From Clostridiales bacterium (GTDB lineage Bacteria > Bacillota > Clostridia > Lachnospirales > Lachnospiraceae): a stretch of DNA of 64,000 nucleotides. A model generated the notes under the pieces. It searched no databases, had not been told where the DNA came from, and was given only the letters and a program-made list of their open reading frames with translations. A program made the translations under genes and the position numbers. The stretch is from contig JAHAJA010000001.1 in NCBI GenBank assembly GCA_018372435.1, positions 248,001 through 312,000 of the forward strand, written 5' to 3'. Of the stretch, positions 1 through 8,996 are shown piece by piece (position 1 is the first letter of the stretch; each line of letters starts with the position of its first letter).

Positions 1-2
1 TT

Positions 3-1748
3 ACAGAAGAATTTGAAAAAAACAAACATAACTCCTTAAAACTATTGTTAAACATATACAAAGGTAACTATGGTAAATTATTGATATCCTCTTTCTTCTT
101 TGTACTAAAACATACGCCAGCGTGGGCAATGCCTATTGCCATTGCAGGAATTGTGGATGTTGCTACGAATCCCGGAGATTATCATGTGGGAAAAATTGCG
201 TATTATGTAGGAATTATGGTGATATTAATTGTTCAAAACATACCTACAAACTACATATATGTAAGGATGTATAGTTTGGCAATTCGTGATGTGGAGGCAA
301 GGCTTCGTGGAAGTTTAATACGTAAGCTGCAGCAATTGTCCATAGGTTATCATAAGAATATGCAGTCAGGAAGACTGCAATCAAAGATTATTCGTGACGT
401 AGAAGCAGTAGAGTCAATGTCAACACAAGTATTTACCAGTTTATTGGCAATTATTATAAATATAATTGTTGCGTTTTCTGTAATTATTACAAAGAATATG
501 GTAGTATTTTTATTCTTTCTTGTTACTATACCGATTGCGGTAATTACAATTATTGCATTTCGAAAAAAGATAAGGTTAAGGAATACTGAGTTTCGTAAAG
601 AGATGGAAGAAACCTCAGCAAAAGTAATTGAGATGGTGGAGCTGATTCCAGTTACTAGAGCATATAGCGTTGAGGAAAAGGAAATTAATCGTTTGGAGGA
701 GCAAATTAGTAAGGTTGCCCACAAAGGGTATAAACTAGATGTAATACAATCTCTCTTTGGTTCCGTAAGTTGGGTAATCTTCCAACTCTTTCAAGTGTTG
801 TGTCTGGCTTTCACAGGAACTCTCGCATATAAGGGGAAAATCAGTGTTGGTGACATTGTACTTTATCAAACGTATTTTTCGACCATAGTAAATAGTATCT
901 CACAGATTGCTAATCTAGTACCAATCTTCACGAAAGGAATAGAATCCCTTAATTCCATCGGTGATATTCTTACCGTTCATGATGTGGAGAGCTATAAGGG
1001 AAAGCGTAAGGTGAAGAAACTAGAAGGATGTTATGAGTTCAATGATGTGGTCTATTCTTATGGAGACGGAGAAAAGAATGTATTAAATCACTTTAATCTC
1101 CAAGTAAATAAGGGAGAAACGATAGCTTTGGTTGGTGGTTCTGGGGCTGGAAAAACAACAATAATGAATCTTATTATTGGGTTCTTAAAACCAACAGAGG
1201 GAACTGTACTTATTGATGGAAAAGATATGAGGGAGTTAGACATTCGCAGTTATCGCAGATTTATGGCAGTGGTACCTCAAGAAAGTATCTTGTTTGCGGA
1301 TACACTTCGAAACAATATAACTTATGGTTTAGATTCTATTTCAGAAGCACAACTCGATCAAGTATTGCAACAAACTAGTTTGAAGGAATTGGTAGATTCC
1401 CTCCCAATGGGATTGGATACAGTAATAGGAGAACATGGCGGAAAGTTATCTGGTGGTCAAAGACAAAGAATATCCATTGCAAGAGCATTACTTAGAGATC
1501 CAGAGGTTGTACTTCTAGATGAGGCAACCTCAGCACTGGATAGTATCTCTGAATTAAAGATACAGGATTCTTTAGAAATACTTACTAAGGATAAGACCAC
1601 GTTTGTAGTTGCCCATCGTCTATCAACAATTAAGAATGCAGACAAAATTGTTGTACTTAAGGAAGGAAACGTAGAAGAAATCGGTACCTATGCACAGCTG
1701 ATGGAGAAAAAGGGTGAATTCTATAAACTTAAAACCTTACAGTCTTAA
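3..1748 (+). CDS. ABC exporter, fused permease-ATPase (5'-truncated by window edge)
   Basis: Half-transporter of the MsbA/LmrA type: an N-terminal membrane domain with about six helices (roughly residues 15-330) followed by a nucleotide-binding domain. Visible motifs are Walker A GGSGAGKTT, signature LSGGQRQR, Walker B VVLLDEATS and the switch histidine in VAHRLS. Such proteins dimerise and export lipids, peptides or drugs using ATP; the substrate cannot be read from sequence. The frame is open to the left edge of the window, so the TTG at 45 is probably not the real start and the N-terminus lies outside. A partner half-transporter could lie upstream. A strong hairpin follows about 160 bp after the stop. 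Confidence 0.9.
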   Translation, partial: TEEFEKNKHNSLKLLLNIYKGNYGKLLISSFFFVLKHTPAWAMPIAIAGIVDVATNPGDYHVGKIAYYVGIMVILIVQNIPTNYIYVRMYSLAIRDVEARLRGSLIRKLQQLSIGYHKNMQSGRLQSKIIRDVEAVESMSTQVFTSLLAIIINIIVAFSVIITKNMVVFLFFLVTIPIAVITIIAFRKKIRLRNTEFRKEMEETSAKVIEMVELIPVTRAYSVEEKEINRLEEQISKVAHKGYKLDVIQSLFGSVSWVIFQLFQVLCLAFTGTLAYKGKISVGDIVLYQTYFSTIVNSISQIANLVPIFTKGIESLNSIGDILTVHDVESYKGKRKVKKLEGCYEFNDVVYSYGDGEKNVLNHFNLQVNKGETIALVGGSGAGKTTIMNLIIGFLKPTEGTVLIDGKDMRELDIRSYRRFMAVVPQESILFADTLRNNITYGLDSISEAQLDQVLQQTSLKELVDSLPMGLDTVIGEHGGKLSGGQRQRISIARALLRDPEVVLLDEATSALDSISELKIQDSLEILTKDKTTFVVAHRLSTIKNADKIVVLKEGNVEEIGTYAQLMEKKGEFYKLKTLQS

Positions 1749-2063
1749 GTGATTTGAACTGAATATTGACAATGTATAATTTAGTTAATGATGCTATATG
1801 AAATATCCGCTTTTGGAGCAAATTCTTCACTTGCAAAGAAGGTGGCAAGCAATAAAATAGAGGATACTGTGGAGGTATCAGAAGTAGCGGTATAGAATGA
1901 GAAAGGTGCTGTTACACTAAGAAATTTCTTAGTGTGACAGCACTTTTATAGTTTGTTGATATAATTGTTGTTACAGTTTGATAAATAATTTAATAAACTT
2001 AAAACATTACAGTCATAAAAGTATGATATAATGGAAACCGTAGCAAGAATATTGCAAAATATA
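1749..2063. other. Intergenic region with a doubtful 34-codon ORF
   Basis: The stretch between the exporter and the first palindromic repeat has no convincing gene. An ATG at 1791 opens 34 codons to a TAG at 1893-1895 but lacks a ribosome binding site. It may be a gene remnant or chance. The main feature is the terminator listed next. Confidence 0.3.
1906..1948 (+). terminator. Rho-independent terminator
   Basis: Stem arms GTGCTGTTACACTAAGAAA and TTTCTTAGTGTGACAGCAC pair over 19 positions with one mismatch, followed by TTTTATA. It would end the exporter transcript. Confidence 0.8.
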
Positions 2064-2202
2064 GTCAATTGCGAATCTCTTCTCCATGACGATAACATAT
2101 CTGTGTTTTAAGGCTGCCTACTACAATTTCCCTAAAATTGTAACGGCAGACATAAAACACATTGATATGTTTATCCCCATCACAAAGAATGTCGCAATTG
2201 AC
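2064..2202. repeat. Large imperfect palindrome, family A copy 1
   Basis: The ends are exact inverted copies: GTCAATTGCGA at 2064 and TCGCAATTGAC at 2192-2202. Inside, AACATATCTGTGTTTTA pairs with TAAAACACATTGATATGTT (two-base bulge), and GCTGCC pairs with GGCAGAC around a smaller TACAATTT/AAAATTGTA hairpin. The 10-mer ATATTGCAAA flanks the unit on both sides (2049-2058 and 2205-2214), which may be a target-site duplication. The same arm sequences recur at 19,456-19,650 and in part at 11,143-11,205. It contains no ORF and is probably a MITE-like or REP-like element; it could fold as RNA. Confidence 0.75.
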
Positions 2203-2237
2203 TTATATTGCAAAGTAGAATAAAGGAGAAAGCAAGT

Positions 2238-2780
2238 ATGCTTGATGAAATTCTAGAATATAATAAAATTTTTGTTGAGAATAAAAGCTATGAAAAATAT
2301 ATTACCAATAAGTTTCCAGAAAAAAAAATCGCCATCGTCTCTTGTATGGATACAAGATTAACAAAACTATTACCGGCAGCTTTGGGGCTTAAGAATGGTG
2401 ATGCGAAGATCATTCAAAACGCAGGTGGAGTAATATCCCATCCATTTGGAAGTGTAATACGTAGTTTATTAATAGCAATTTACGAATTAGATGTTAAAGA
2501 AATATTAGTAATCGGTCATACCGATTGCGGAGCTAGATACACAGACAGCCAGAAGATGCTAGAGAAGATGAAAGAGCATGGAATAACACAAAATAATATA
2601 GATATGGTTAAGTATTGCGGAATTGACTTTGACTCTTGGCTTGGTGGTTTTATAGATCTAGAAGATACTGTTAAGAAATCAGTAGAGTTGATACATAAAC
2701 ATCCTTTAATACCAGAGACGGTAATGGTACATGGCTTAGTAATTGATTCTGTCACTGGCGAGTTAAGTAAGGTTGATTAG
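2238..2780 (+). CDS. Beta-class carbonic anhydrase
   Basis: Interconverts CO2 and bicarbonate in the cytoplasm. The 180-residue product carries the beta-class zinc site: Cys36, Asp38 and Arg40 in SCMDTR, and His94 and Cys97 in GHTDCGA. The length and the lack of a signal peptide fit the short clostridial/YtiB-like branch. I chose the ATG at 2238 because AAAGGAGA lies at 2223-2230; the longer frame from a TTG at 2208 lacks such a site and runs into the preceding palindrome. It is a single-gene unit facing the multicopper oxidase tail-to-tail. Confidence 0.9.
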   Translation: MLDEILEYNKIFVENKSYEKYITNKFPEKKIAIVSCMDTRLTKLLPAALGLKNGDAKIIQNAGGVISHPFGSVIRSLLIAIYELDVKEILVIGHTDCGARYTDSQKMLEKMKEHGITQNNIDMVKYCGIDFDSWLGGFIDLEDTVKKSVELIHKHPLIPETVMVHGLVIDSVTGELSKVD

Positions 2781-2823
2781 GACGGTGATTCTATATGTTT
2801 TAGGATAGTAGTAATAAAAATCA

Positions 2824-2864
2824 GGTAGGATGGAAAGTTATTTGATGTCCGCTCCTACCTAATT
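2824..2864 (-). terminator. Terminator of the multicopper oxidase gene
   Basis: GGTAGGA (2824-2830) pairs with TCCTACC (2853-2859). Read on the minus strand the hairpin is followed by TGATTTTTATT, so it most likely serves the minus-strand gene. Confidence 0.5.
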
Positions 2865-2872
2865 AGCCAATG

Positions 2873-3805
2873 CTAAAATGGTGTGTTCTTATTCGAGTTA
2901 GTATTCGTATCCACATAGGTAACGGTAGTAAACATTCCGCCAACTGTGTCAGATACCCCATTATTAGTTACATGATGAGGCATGTGACAATGCATTGGCC
3001 AAACCCCAGGATTGTTTGCTAGGAATTCAACATCCCATGTTTCACCGGAGGCAACCAGAATAGTATTCTTGCAAATCTGTGTCCTTGGATCGATTGGGAA
3101 TCCATCTGCGCCGACTACACGAAATTGGTGACCATGAAGATGAATAGGATGGTGATGCATCTGAATGTTTCCAAAACGCACTTTTACGGTATCGCCATAG
3201 CAAACATTTAATGGCAGTGTCTTGGGATAACATTTACCATTGATTGTGAAGAAGTTAAACATGGGGTCAATAAAGTTTAAGTTATAGGTGCCAGGGGTTA
3301 AATCGCCCCATGGAAGTGCTTTGATAGCCCATTCCTGTAAGATACATAGATAATCACGATAGCACTTTCGGTTTCGGTCGGTTGGATCCTCTACGATTAG
3401 TCCTCCGAATAAACCAGCATTATCTTGTATCATAACTTCAACATGGGAGTGGTACAGGTAAGTACCTGGAGGATTTTGTATGGTGAAACAATAATCAAAA
3501 TATTCACCTGGGTATATGTAAGGAGAGGGTTCAATCGGCGGTACCCCATCCATATTGTTTGGAACTTCAAGCCCATGCCAGTGCACACTAGTACGAGCAG
3601 GGAGATTATTAATAACACGTATGGTTACCTTATCTCCAGGAAAAACATGAATAGTTGGACCAGGGGTAGAACCGTTGTATCCCCATGCACGCATATAGAT
3701 ACCATCAACTAGCTCTTGTGTGATTTCTTGGGCAACTAATTCGAAGTATTTACGACCATTTTTATAACAAAAAGGTAAGTCTTTTATACCAGGGGTTATT
3801 ACCAT
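2873..3805 (-). CDS. Multicopper oxidase, laccase-like (possibly spore coat)
   Basis: A 310-residue protein with all four copper-ligand motifs of the multicopper oxidase family: HWHG and HSH in the N-terminal cupredoxin domain, and HPIHLHGH and MHCHMPHH in the C-terminal domain. The last holds the type 1 cysteine. These enzymes oxidise phenols or metals with O2. It has two cupredoxin domains rather than three and no signal peptide. The start is an ATG preceded by AAGGAGC. In an anaerobic spore-former a cytoplasmic copper oxidase suggests a mother-cell product for the spore coat, as with Bacillus CotA; that role is inference. Confidence 0.88.
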   Translation of the reverse strand: MVITPGIKDLPFCYKNGRKYFELVAQEITQELVDGIYMRAWGYNGSTPGPTIHVFPGDKVTIRVINNLPARTSVHWHGLEVPNNMDGVPPIEPSPYIYPGEYFDYCFTIQNPPGTYLYHSHVEVMIQDNAGLFGGLIVEDPTDRNRKCYRDYLCILQEWAIKALPWGDLTPGTYNLNFIDPMFNFFTINGKCYPKTLPLNVCYGDTVKVRFGNIQMHHHPIHLHGHQFRVVGADGFPIDPRTQICKNTILVASGETWDVEFLANNPGVWPMHCHMPHHVTNNGVSDTVGGMFTTVTYVDTNTNSNKNTPF

Positions 3806-3981
3806 GTTTCTAGCTCCTTATAGCTTTCCGTTAATACTTATATATTCAAAATCCTTCTTCTCTATACGTTCTTTTGCGTGTGGAGATGGAGTTCTTTAAA
3901 GTAAATAAGCTCTTATAGTTTACAGAGTATAATTTTATAATATGTATATTGTAGCAGTATGATTGAGAATGAGGGAGGGGA

Positions 3982-4671
3982 ATGGTAATGAATTTCATTC
4001 ATAACTTTAATGACTTTCTTGCTGAGCTATACCAAGCGGGAATGAGCGTTGGCGGTGAGAATAACGAAGGCGTATTCTCTTTATGTAACTATTTTGGGGA
4101 AGAGATATGCTGGCATACAGAAGATGCAGATACGGACCCATGGGAATGGCGCATGCGTGTATTGAATGAGAAAGAAGACATTGCATACGGTAAGTTCTTC
4201 TTTAAGAAGAGTGGTTATATTACGAAGGAGTGGTTTCCTTACTTCTATGCAATTCGCCGTGGCTGTATGAGATTAGAAGATGAATATGAAGCTGGTACCA
4301 TTAGTCAATATGCAAAACAAATCTATCTGCTGATAGAGGAATATAAGGAATTGCCTCTGCATCTCATTAAGCAATATGGTGGGTTTACCAAAGAAGATAA
4401 ATCAAAGTTTGATCGTGCAATAACAGAGTTGCAGATGCGATTCTTTATTACAATGTCTGGTCGAGCTAGGAAGTTGTCTAATGCGGGAGAAGAATATGGC
4501 TGGTCATCAACCGTATTCTGTCTAGTAGAGGATTTCTGGGGAGAAGAGTTAATAAGAGAAGCTGAAAGGATTGTTCCAGAACAAGCTTATGAGAAGATAC
4601 GGGAACAGATCTATAATTTAAATCCAGAGGCAACAGAGAAAAAAGTGAAGAAGTTTATTGAAGGCTATTAA
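3982..4671 (+). CDS. AlkZ-related conserved protein
   Basis: A 229-residue soluble protein that I recognise only as the clostridial family labelled AlkZ-related, by stretches such as FFITMSGRARKLSNAGEEYG. AlkZ proteins are HTH-rich DNA glycosylases that unhook crosslinks, but I see no catalytic QXQ or QXD motif and would not assign glycosylase activity. Two ATGs (3982 and 3988) follow a GGGAGGGG site. It stands alone between the multicopper oxidase and the lantibiotic-immunity cluster. Confidence 0.6.
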   Translation: MVMNFIHNFNDFLAELYQAGMSVGGENNEGVFSLCNYFGEEICWHTEDADTDPWEWRMRVLNEKEDIAYGKFFFKKSGYITKEWFPYFYAIRRGCMRLEDEYEAGTISQYAKQIYLLIEEYKELPLHLIKQYGGFTKEDKSKFDRAITELQMRFFITMSGRARKLSNAGEEYGWSSTVFCLVEDFWGEELIREAERIVPEQAYEKIREQIYNLNPEATEKKVKKFIEGY

Positions 4672-4742
4672 TCAAAAAACTTATAAAATCTTTATAAATA
4701 GCCCTTATACTTTTGTTATCACAAGAGGAAAGGGCATTTTTT

Positions 4743-5447
4743 ATGAAAAACATATTAGAAACACATAATCTATATAAGAATTACAAAAAACAAAAAGCAA
4801 ATCACAACATATCAATTTCTGTACCGGAGAATTCTGTTTATGGACTCCTTGGTCCAAACGGCGCGGGAAAATCCACCCTGCTGAAAATGCTAACAGGTAT
4901 GATTACTCCTACCTCAGGAGAAATTGTTTTTGATGGTAAGTCATGGAGTCGCAATGATTTGCTGTCCATTGGTGCGCTGATTGAATCACCGCCACTATAC
5001 GAAAACTTGACTGCTAGGGAGAATTTAAAGGTACGTACTCTACTCTATGGCTTGCCAGATAGCCGCATCGATGAGGTGTTAGAAATTGTAGCTCTGACAA
5101 ACACGGGGAAGAAGCGAGCGGGGCATTTTTCCATGGGAATGAAACAACGACTGGGCATAGCTATGGCACTTCTCAATCACCCAAAGCTACTCATCTTAGA
5201 TGAACCTACTAATGGACTTGACCCAATCGGAATCGGAGATTTACGCGAGCTAATCAGATCATTTCCACAACAGGGAATTACGGTGATTCTTTCTAGTCAC
5301 ATTCTATCCGAAGTGGAACAAATCGCTGATCATATTGGTATTATAGCAAACGGTGAACTGTGGCATCAGGACATAATTGATGCTACAGATGACCTTGAAG
5401 CACTGTTTATGGAGGTTGTACGAAAGGCAGGTGATTCGAATGCTTAA
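4743..5447 (+). CDS. Lantibiotic-immunity type ABC transporter ATPase
   Basis: The 234-residue ATPase of a BcrA/LanF/CprA-type transporter. Walker A is GPNGAGKST, the signature is FSMGMKQRLGIAMAL (the degenerate SMG signature usual in this family) and Walker B is LLILDEPT. It energises two small permeases encoded immediately downstream to remove lantibiotics or related cationic peptides from the membrane. I chose the ATG at 4743 over an upstream TTG because AGAGGAAAGGG lies just before it. The stop overlaps the next start by 8 bp. Confidence 0.88.
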   Translation: MKNILETHNLYKNYKKQKANHNISISVPENSVYGLLGPNGAGKSTLLKMLTGMITPTSGEIVFDGKSWSRNDLLSIGALIESPPLYENLTARENLKVRTLLYGLPDSRIDEVLEIVALTNTGKKRAGHFSMGMKQRLGIAMALLNHPKLLILDEPTNGLDPIGIGDLRELIRSFPQQGITVILSSHILSEVEQIADHIGIIANGELWHQDIIDATDDLEALFMEVVRKAGDSNA

Positions 5448-6162
5448 CTTTCTACAATCTGGATGGCTCAAGGAGAAGCATAGCTTCAACAAGGTAATTC
5501 TATGGCTTGCCCCGGCGCTTACAATTTTGCTGGCCTTGTTTTTAATGGGAGGAAGATACCTGCAGGGTGGTGCTTATAATTGGTGGTATACAATGCTTTT
5601 ACCTGGTTGCTTTACCATGTTTTCTGCCTTTACAGTGGCAAGAGAACAAAAAAAGAACAGACATGGTTTATTAGGTGTGGCTGTAGATAAGAAGAAACTG
5701 TGGCTTGCTCAGATTATACTATGTACCTTATTCTTATTAACCACCTGTATTGTTTTTTTTATCGGAATTACTCTAGGAGGTCTGCTGTTTGGGCAAACAA
5801 TTGGCGTAGGAGCAAGCTTTATCGCAAGTGTATTGCTATTCGTCACATTTGCTTGGCAAATTCCACTATGGATGTTTGTGACAGAAAAAGTTGGTACATT
5901 TTTAACTGTTTTAATCAGCTTACTCTGCAATTTTGGTGTTGCGGTCATCTGCGCAGTAGAAAGATTTTGGTGGATTCCGTTCTCTATTCCCGCAAGACTC
6001 ATGTGTCCTACCATCGGAGTGCTACCTAATGGGCTTAGAGTAGAGATTGGTAGTAGCATGGAAGACCCTGCTGTTATCCTACCAGGTGTATTGATTGCTA
6101 TCACGCTTTTTATCTTGCTAACCATTGCTACCTCATGCTGGTTTCAGAAACGTGAGGTGTGA
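5440..6162 (+). CDS. Lantibiotic-immunity ABC permease, MutE/EpiE-like
   Basis: A 240-residue membrane protein with about six hydrophobic segments, beginning MLNFLQSGWLKEKHSFNK. The size and its place between the ATPase and a second small permease match the LanE/CprB subunit. The start overlaps the ATPase gene by 8 bp, indicating translational coupling. A longer frame from 5377 would lie inside the ATPase gene and was discarded. Confidence 0.8.
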   Translation: MLNFLQSGWLKEKHSFNKVILWLAPALTILLALFLMGGRYLQGGAYNWWYTMLLPGCFTMFSAFTVAREQKKNRHGLLGVAVDKKKLWLAQIILCTLFLLTTCIVFFIGITLGGLLFGQTIGVGASFIASVLLFVTFAWQIPLWMFVTEKVGTFLTVLISLLCNFGVAVICAVERFWWIPFSIPARLMCPTIGVLPNGLRVEIGSSMEDPAVILPGVLIAITLFILLTIATSCWFQKREV

Positions 6163-6164
6163 GC

Positions 6165-6923
6165 ATGAAGCAATTTATAAGAACTATAAAATCTGACATC
6201 TACAAGGCGCTACATTCCCAAGTGTTACTCATACATCTTTTTGTGCCAGTCTTTGGTATGGCAGCGTTCCTTGCTTATTATACCATTTCACCTTGGGGGG
6301 AGTCGCAAAAGGTGTCTGCATATCTGCAAGTGCTGGCAATGGCATTTCCGATGTTAATAGGACTTGTAACAGTTATAGTATCAGAACAGGAGGTACAAGC
6401 AGCTTCATGTCAGATGCTGTTGTCTACTCCTTGCAAAAGATATATTCCACACTTTGCAAAGCTTTTGGTTATTTTGATATTTGGTTTTTTATCTTCTATA
6501 ATAGCTGTTTTTGGATTTGGATTCGCGTTCCGGTTGTTGGGAAATGTGAGTTTCCCTCTATCGATATACATCAAGTTGGCGATATTATTGTTTTTTGGAA
6601 ACCTAACTCTATATATTCTTCAATATATTGTAAGCTTTGCACTTGGAAAGGGCATGGGTCTTGGCTTGGGGATTGTGGGCAGCTTGCTATCAGCACTTCT
6701 TTTAACAGGGCTTGGCGATAGAATATGGACATTCTTGCCTTGGAGTATTGCCATACGTTTTTGTAGTATGTTTGTGGAGAGTAAGGTTACAAATTTGTCG
6801 TTCATAAATTTGCCTGGAGTAATTCAGGGCATGATGTTTATTGGACTGACAAGTGTCATACTACTTTTGATACTAGTACTTTGGAGCACCAAATGGGATG
6901 GAAGAAAAAATAAAGATAATTAG
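6165..6923 (+). CDS. Lantibiotic-immunity ABC permease, MutG-like
   Basis: A 252-residue membrane protein with about six hydrophobic segments, beginning MKQFIRTIKSDIYKALHSQ. It is the second permease (LanG/CprC position) and starts 2 bp after the previous stop. GTG at 6159 is possible, but ATG at 6165 is better placed after GAGG at 6154-6157. No lanthipeptide precursor or modification gene is present, so the set is probably for resistance and sensing rather than producer immunity. Confidence 0.8.
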   Translation: MKQFIRTIKSDIYKALHSQVLLIHLFVPVFGMAAFLAYYTISPWGESQKVSAYLQVLAMAFPMLIGLVTVIVSEQEVQAASCQMLLSTPCKRYIPHFAKLLVILIFGFLSSIIAVFGFGFAFRLLGNVSFPLSIYIKLAILLFFGNLTLYILQYIVSFALGKGMGLGLGIVGSLLSALLLTGLGDRIWTFLPWSIAIRFCSMFVESKVTNLSFINLPGVIQGMMFIGLTSVILLLILVLWSTKWDGRKNKDN

Positions 6924-6952
6924 ATAGAATCAGATAGAAATGGAGGGTATGA

Positions 6953-7627
6953 ATGGCTCGTATATTAGTAATTGATGATGAAAACGATATCTGCAAGTTA
7001 ATTGAACGCGCACTATCAAAAGACGGATATACCGTTACCACGAAAAACAGTGCTATTAATTTGACAGCACAGGACTTTAAAACCTATGACCTTGTTTTGT
7101 TGGATGTGATGATGCCGGAGGTGGATGGATTTTCTCTATGTCGAAGTATTCGAGGGGCTGTGGACTGTCCAATACTCTTCTTGACCGCCAAAACCATGGA
7201 ACAGGATATGATAGACGGTTTTTCCGTTGGTGCTGACGATTATATTAAAAAGCCATTCAGCCTCTTAGAATTACGAGCAAGGGTGGCAGCACATCTACGC
7301 AGAGAACATAGAGAACATCATCAATCGCTAACACAGGGAATATTCCGATTTGACTTATCTGCGAAGGAAATTACAGTAGAGATGGCATCAGGAACATCAG
7401 AGAAAATACTTCTGACAAAGAGTGAATATGCTATCTGTGAAATGTTGGTGCGTAATAGGGGGCAAGTCTTTTCACTGGAACATATTTTAGAGACAGTGTT
7501 TGGGTTTGATACAGAAAGTGATATTGCCGCCATTCGTGTCCATATTAAAAATATCCGTAATAAATTTTCAAGATATACGGAAAATCCGATTGAAACAGTC
7601 TGGGGAGTGGGGTACAAATGGAGATAA
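6953..7627 (+). CDS. OmpR-family response regulator, CprR/NisR-like
   Basis: A 224-residue regulator: a receiver domain (about 1-115) with acidic pocket DDEND, phosphoacceptor Asp in LLDVMMPEVDG and the KPF lysine motif, then a winged-helix DNA-binding domain (about 130-224). It ends 10 bp inside the kinase gene and follows the transporter genes by 29 bp, so it probably controls them in response to a peptide antibiotic sensed by the kinase. Confidence 0.9.
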   Translation: MARILVIDDENDICKLIERALSKDGYTVTTKNSAINLTAQDFKTYDLVLLDVMMPEVDGFSLCRSIRGAVDCPILFLTAKTMEQDMIDGFSVGADDYIKKPFSLLELRARVAAHLRREHREHHQSLTQGIFRFDLSAKEITVEMASGTSEKILLTKSEYAICEMLVRNRGQVFSLEHILETVFGFDTESDIAAIRVHIKNIRNKFSRYTENPIETVWGVGYKWR

Positions 7628-8985
7628 AGAGCAAGAAATCTATAAAGTTATATATGCTGTTTTTGCGCCATCTAGCAGTTTTTACTACCCTCACAATTTT
7701 GCTTATCGCAACAATTGTACTTAGCTTTTATTATGGAATGGCAAGTGGTGCGATTCTACCCGCAAATTATGCAGAACAAGCTATCGAACAAGCTAAAGAA
7801 CAGATTAAAAACAGTCAGCCCTTTGATGAAACAGTCATTCCGTACCCATGTACCTATTCCTTGTTTGATGAAAATGATAACTTAGTAAGCGGAAATATGA
7901 CTAATAAGGAAATTGTAACATCAAAAGATGTTCTCTTTAATAACTCAAAGACACCAATCAGTCGATATCAGCTGATCCATCGTGAGGATGGCTACTGTAT
8001 CATACAATACAATCTACAAGCACACTTTGCATCTCCTACTTTGCACGAGTTGTTTCCAATGCCTGAGCTACTAGCAATACTACTTTTTCTAGTTGGTTTT
8101 CTTTTGGTAGCATGTGTTATAGCCTCGCGCTTCGGTAAGAAGTTGAACGCTGAGCTATCCCCGTTGATTACCGCAACAGATGCCATTAAACAGCAGGATT
8201 TGGATTTTGAAGTTTCGCCAACGCACATTCAAGAGTTTAATACAGTTTTGAATTCTATAGATGAAATGAAAATTGCACTTGGGGCTTCTCTTAAGCAACA
8301 ATGGAACGCTGAGCAAAAACGAAAAATGCAAATTTCTGCTCTTGCCCATGATATTAAAACGCCCTTGACTATAGTCAAGGGCAATACAGAGCTTCTACTG
8401 GAAGCCGAATTATCCGAGGCGGACAAGGAATTGCTTGAGTATATCCATGCAAGCTCCGATAAAATTGAACAGTATCTCGCACTACTGATGTCGGCTGCAA
8501 AGGCAGAAAGTCCTGTGGAGTTTAACCCCAAATCATTTTCAGTAGGCGAGTTTATTTCAGAAATTAAGTTAGAAGCAACAGCTCTTTGCCTTGCAAAGAA
8601 TATTACACTGACCACAGAGATACGTAATCTACCTGAAATGTTCTATGGGGACACAGTACTCTTAGTCAGTGCACTTTCCAATATTCTAGCCAATGCCATA
8701 GAATATTCGCCACCGCACGGTAATGTTGCGATTAGCATTAGCGGGAAGGAAGATATGCTCACATTCACTATAACCGACAGTGGCAAGGGCTTTTCTATCG
8801 CAAGCCTCAAAAACGCTACGCAGCAGTTTTATACTGAACAGGAAGAACGCTCTGGCAAGCACTATGGCATGGGTCTTTTTATTGCTGAATCGGTTGCCAA
8901 AAAGCATGGTGGTAAACTTATTATTGCAAACAATTCGGAAGATTGTGGTGCGGTCGTAACATTAATTGTAAAAGACGCGCACTAA
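7618..8985 (+). CDS. Sensor histidine kinase of the antimicrobial-peptide system
   Basis: A 455-residue membrane kinase: one helix near residues 15-40, an extracytoplasmic sensor of about 100 residues, a second helix near 145-165, a HAMP-like linker, a phosphoacceptor His in LAHDIKTPLT, and an ATPase domain with N, G1 and G2 boxes (NILANAIEYS, DSGKGF, GMGLF). The size and two-helix layout match NisK/SpaK/CprK kinases. The start overlaps the regulator by 10 bp. Confidence 0.9.
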   Translation: MEIKSKKSIKLYMLFLRHLAVFTTLTILLIATIVLSFYYGMASGAILPANYAEQAIEQAKEQIKNSQPFDETVIPYPCTYSLFDENDNLVSGNMTNKEIVTSKDVLFNNSKTPISRYQLIHREDGYCIIQYNLQAHFASPTLHELFPMPELLAILLFLVGFLLVACVIASRFGKKLNAELSPLITATDAIKQQDLDFEVSPTHIQEFNTVLNSIDEMKIALGASLKQQWNAEQKRKMQISALAHDIKTPLTIVKGNTELLLEAELSEADKELLEYIHASSDKIEQYLALLMSAAKAESPVEFNPKSFSVGEFISEIKLEATALCLAKNITLTTEIRNLPEMFYGDTVLLVSALSNILANAIEYSPPHGNVAISISGKEDMLTFTITDSGKGFSIASLKNATQQFYTEQEERSGKHYGMGLFIAESVAKKHGGKLIIANNSEDCGAVVTLIVKDAH

Positions 8986-8996
8986 CTATAGTAATA

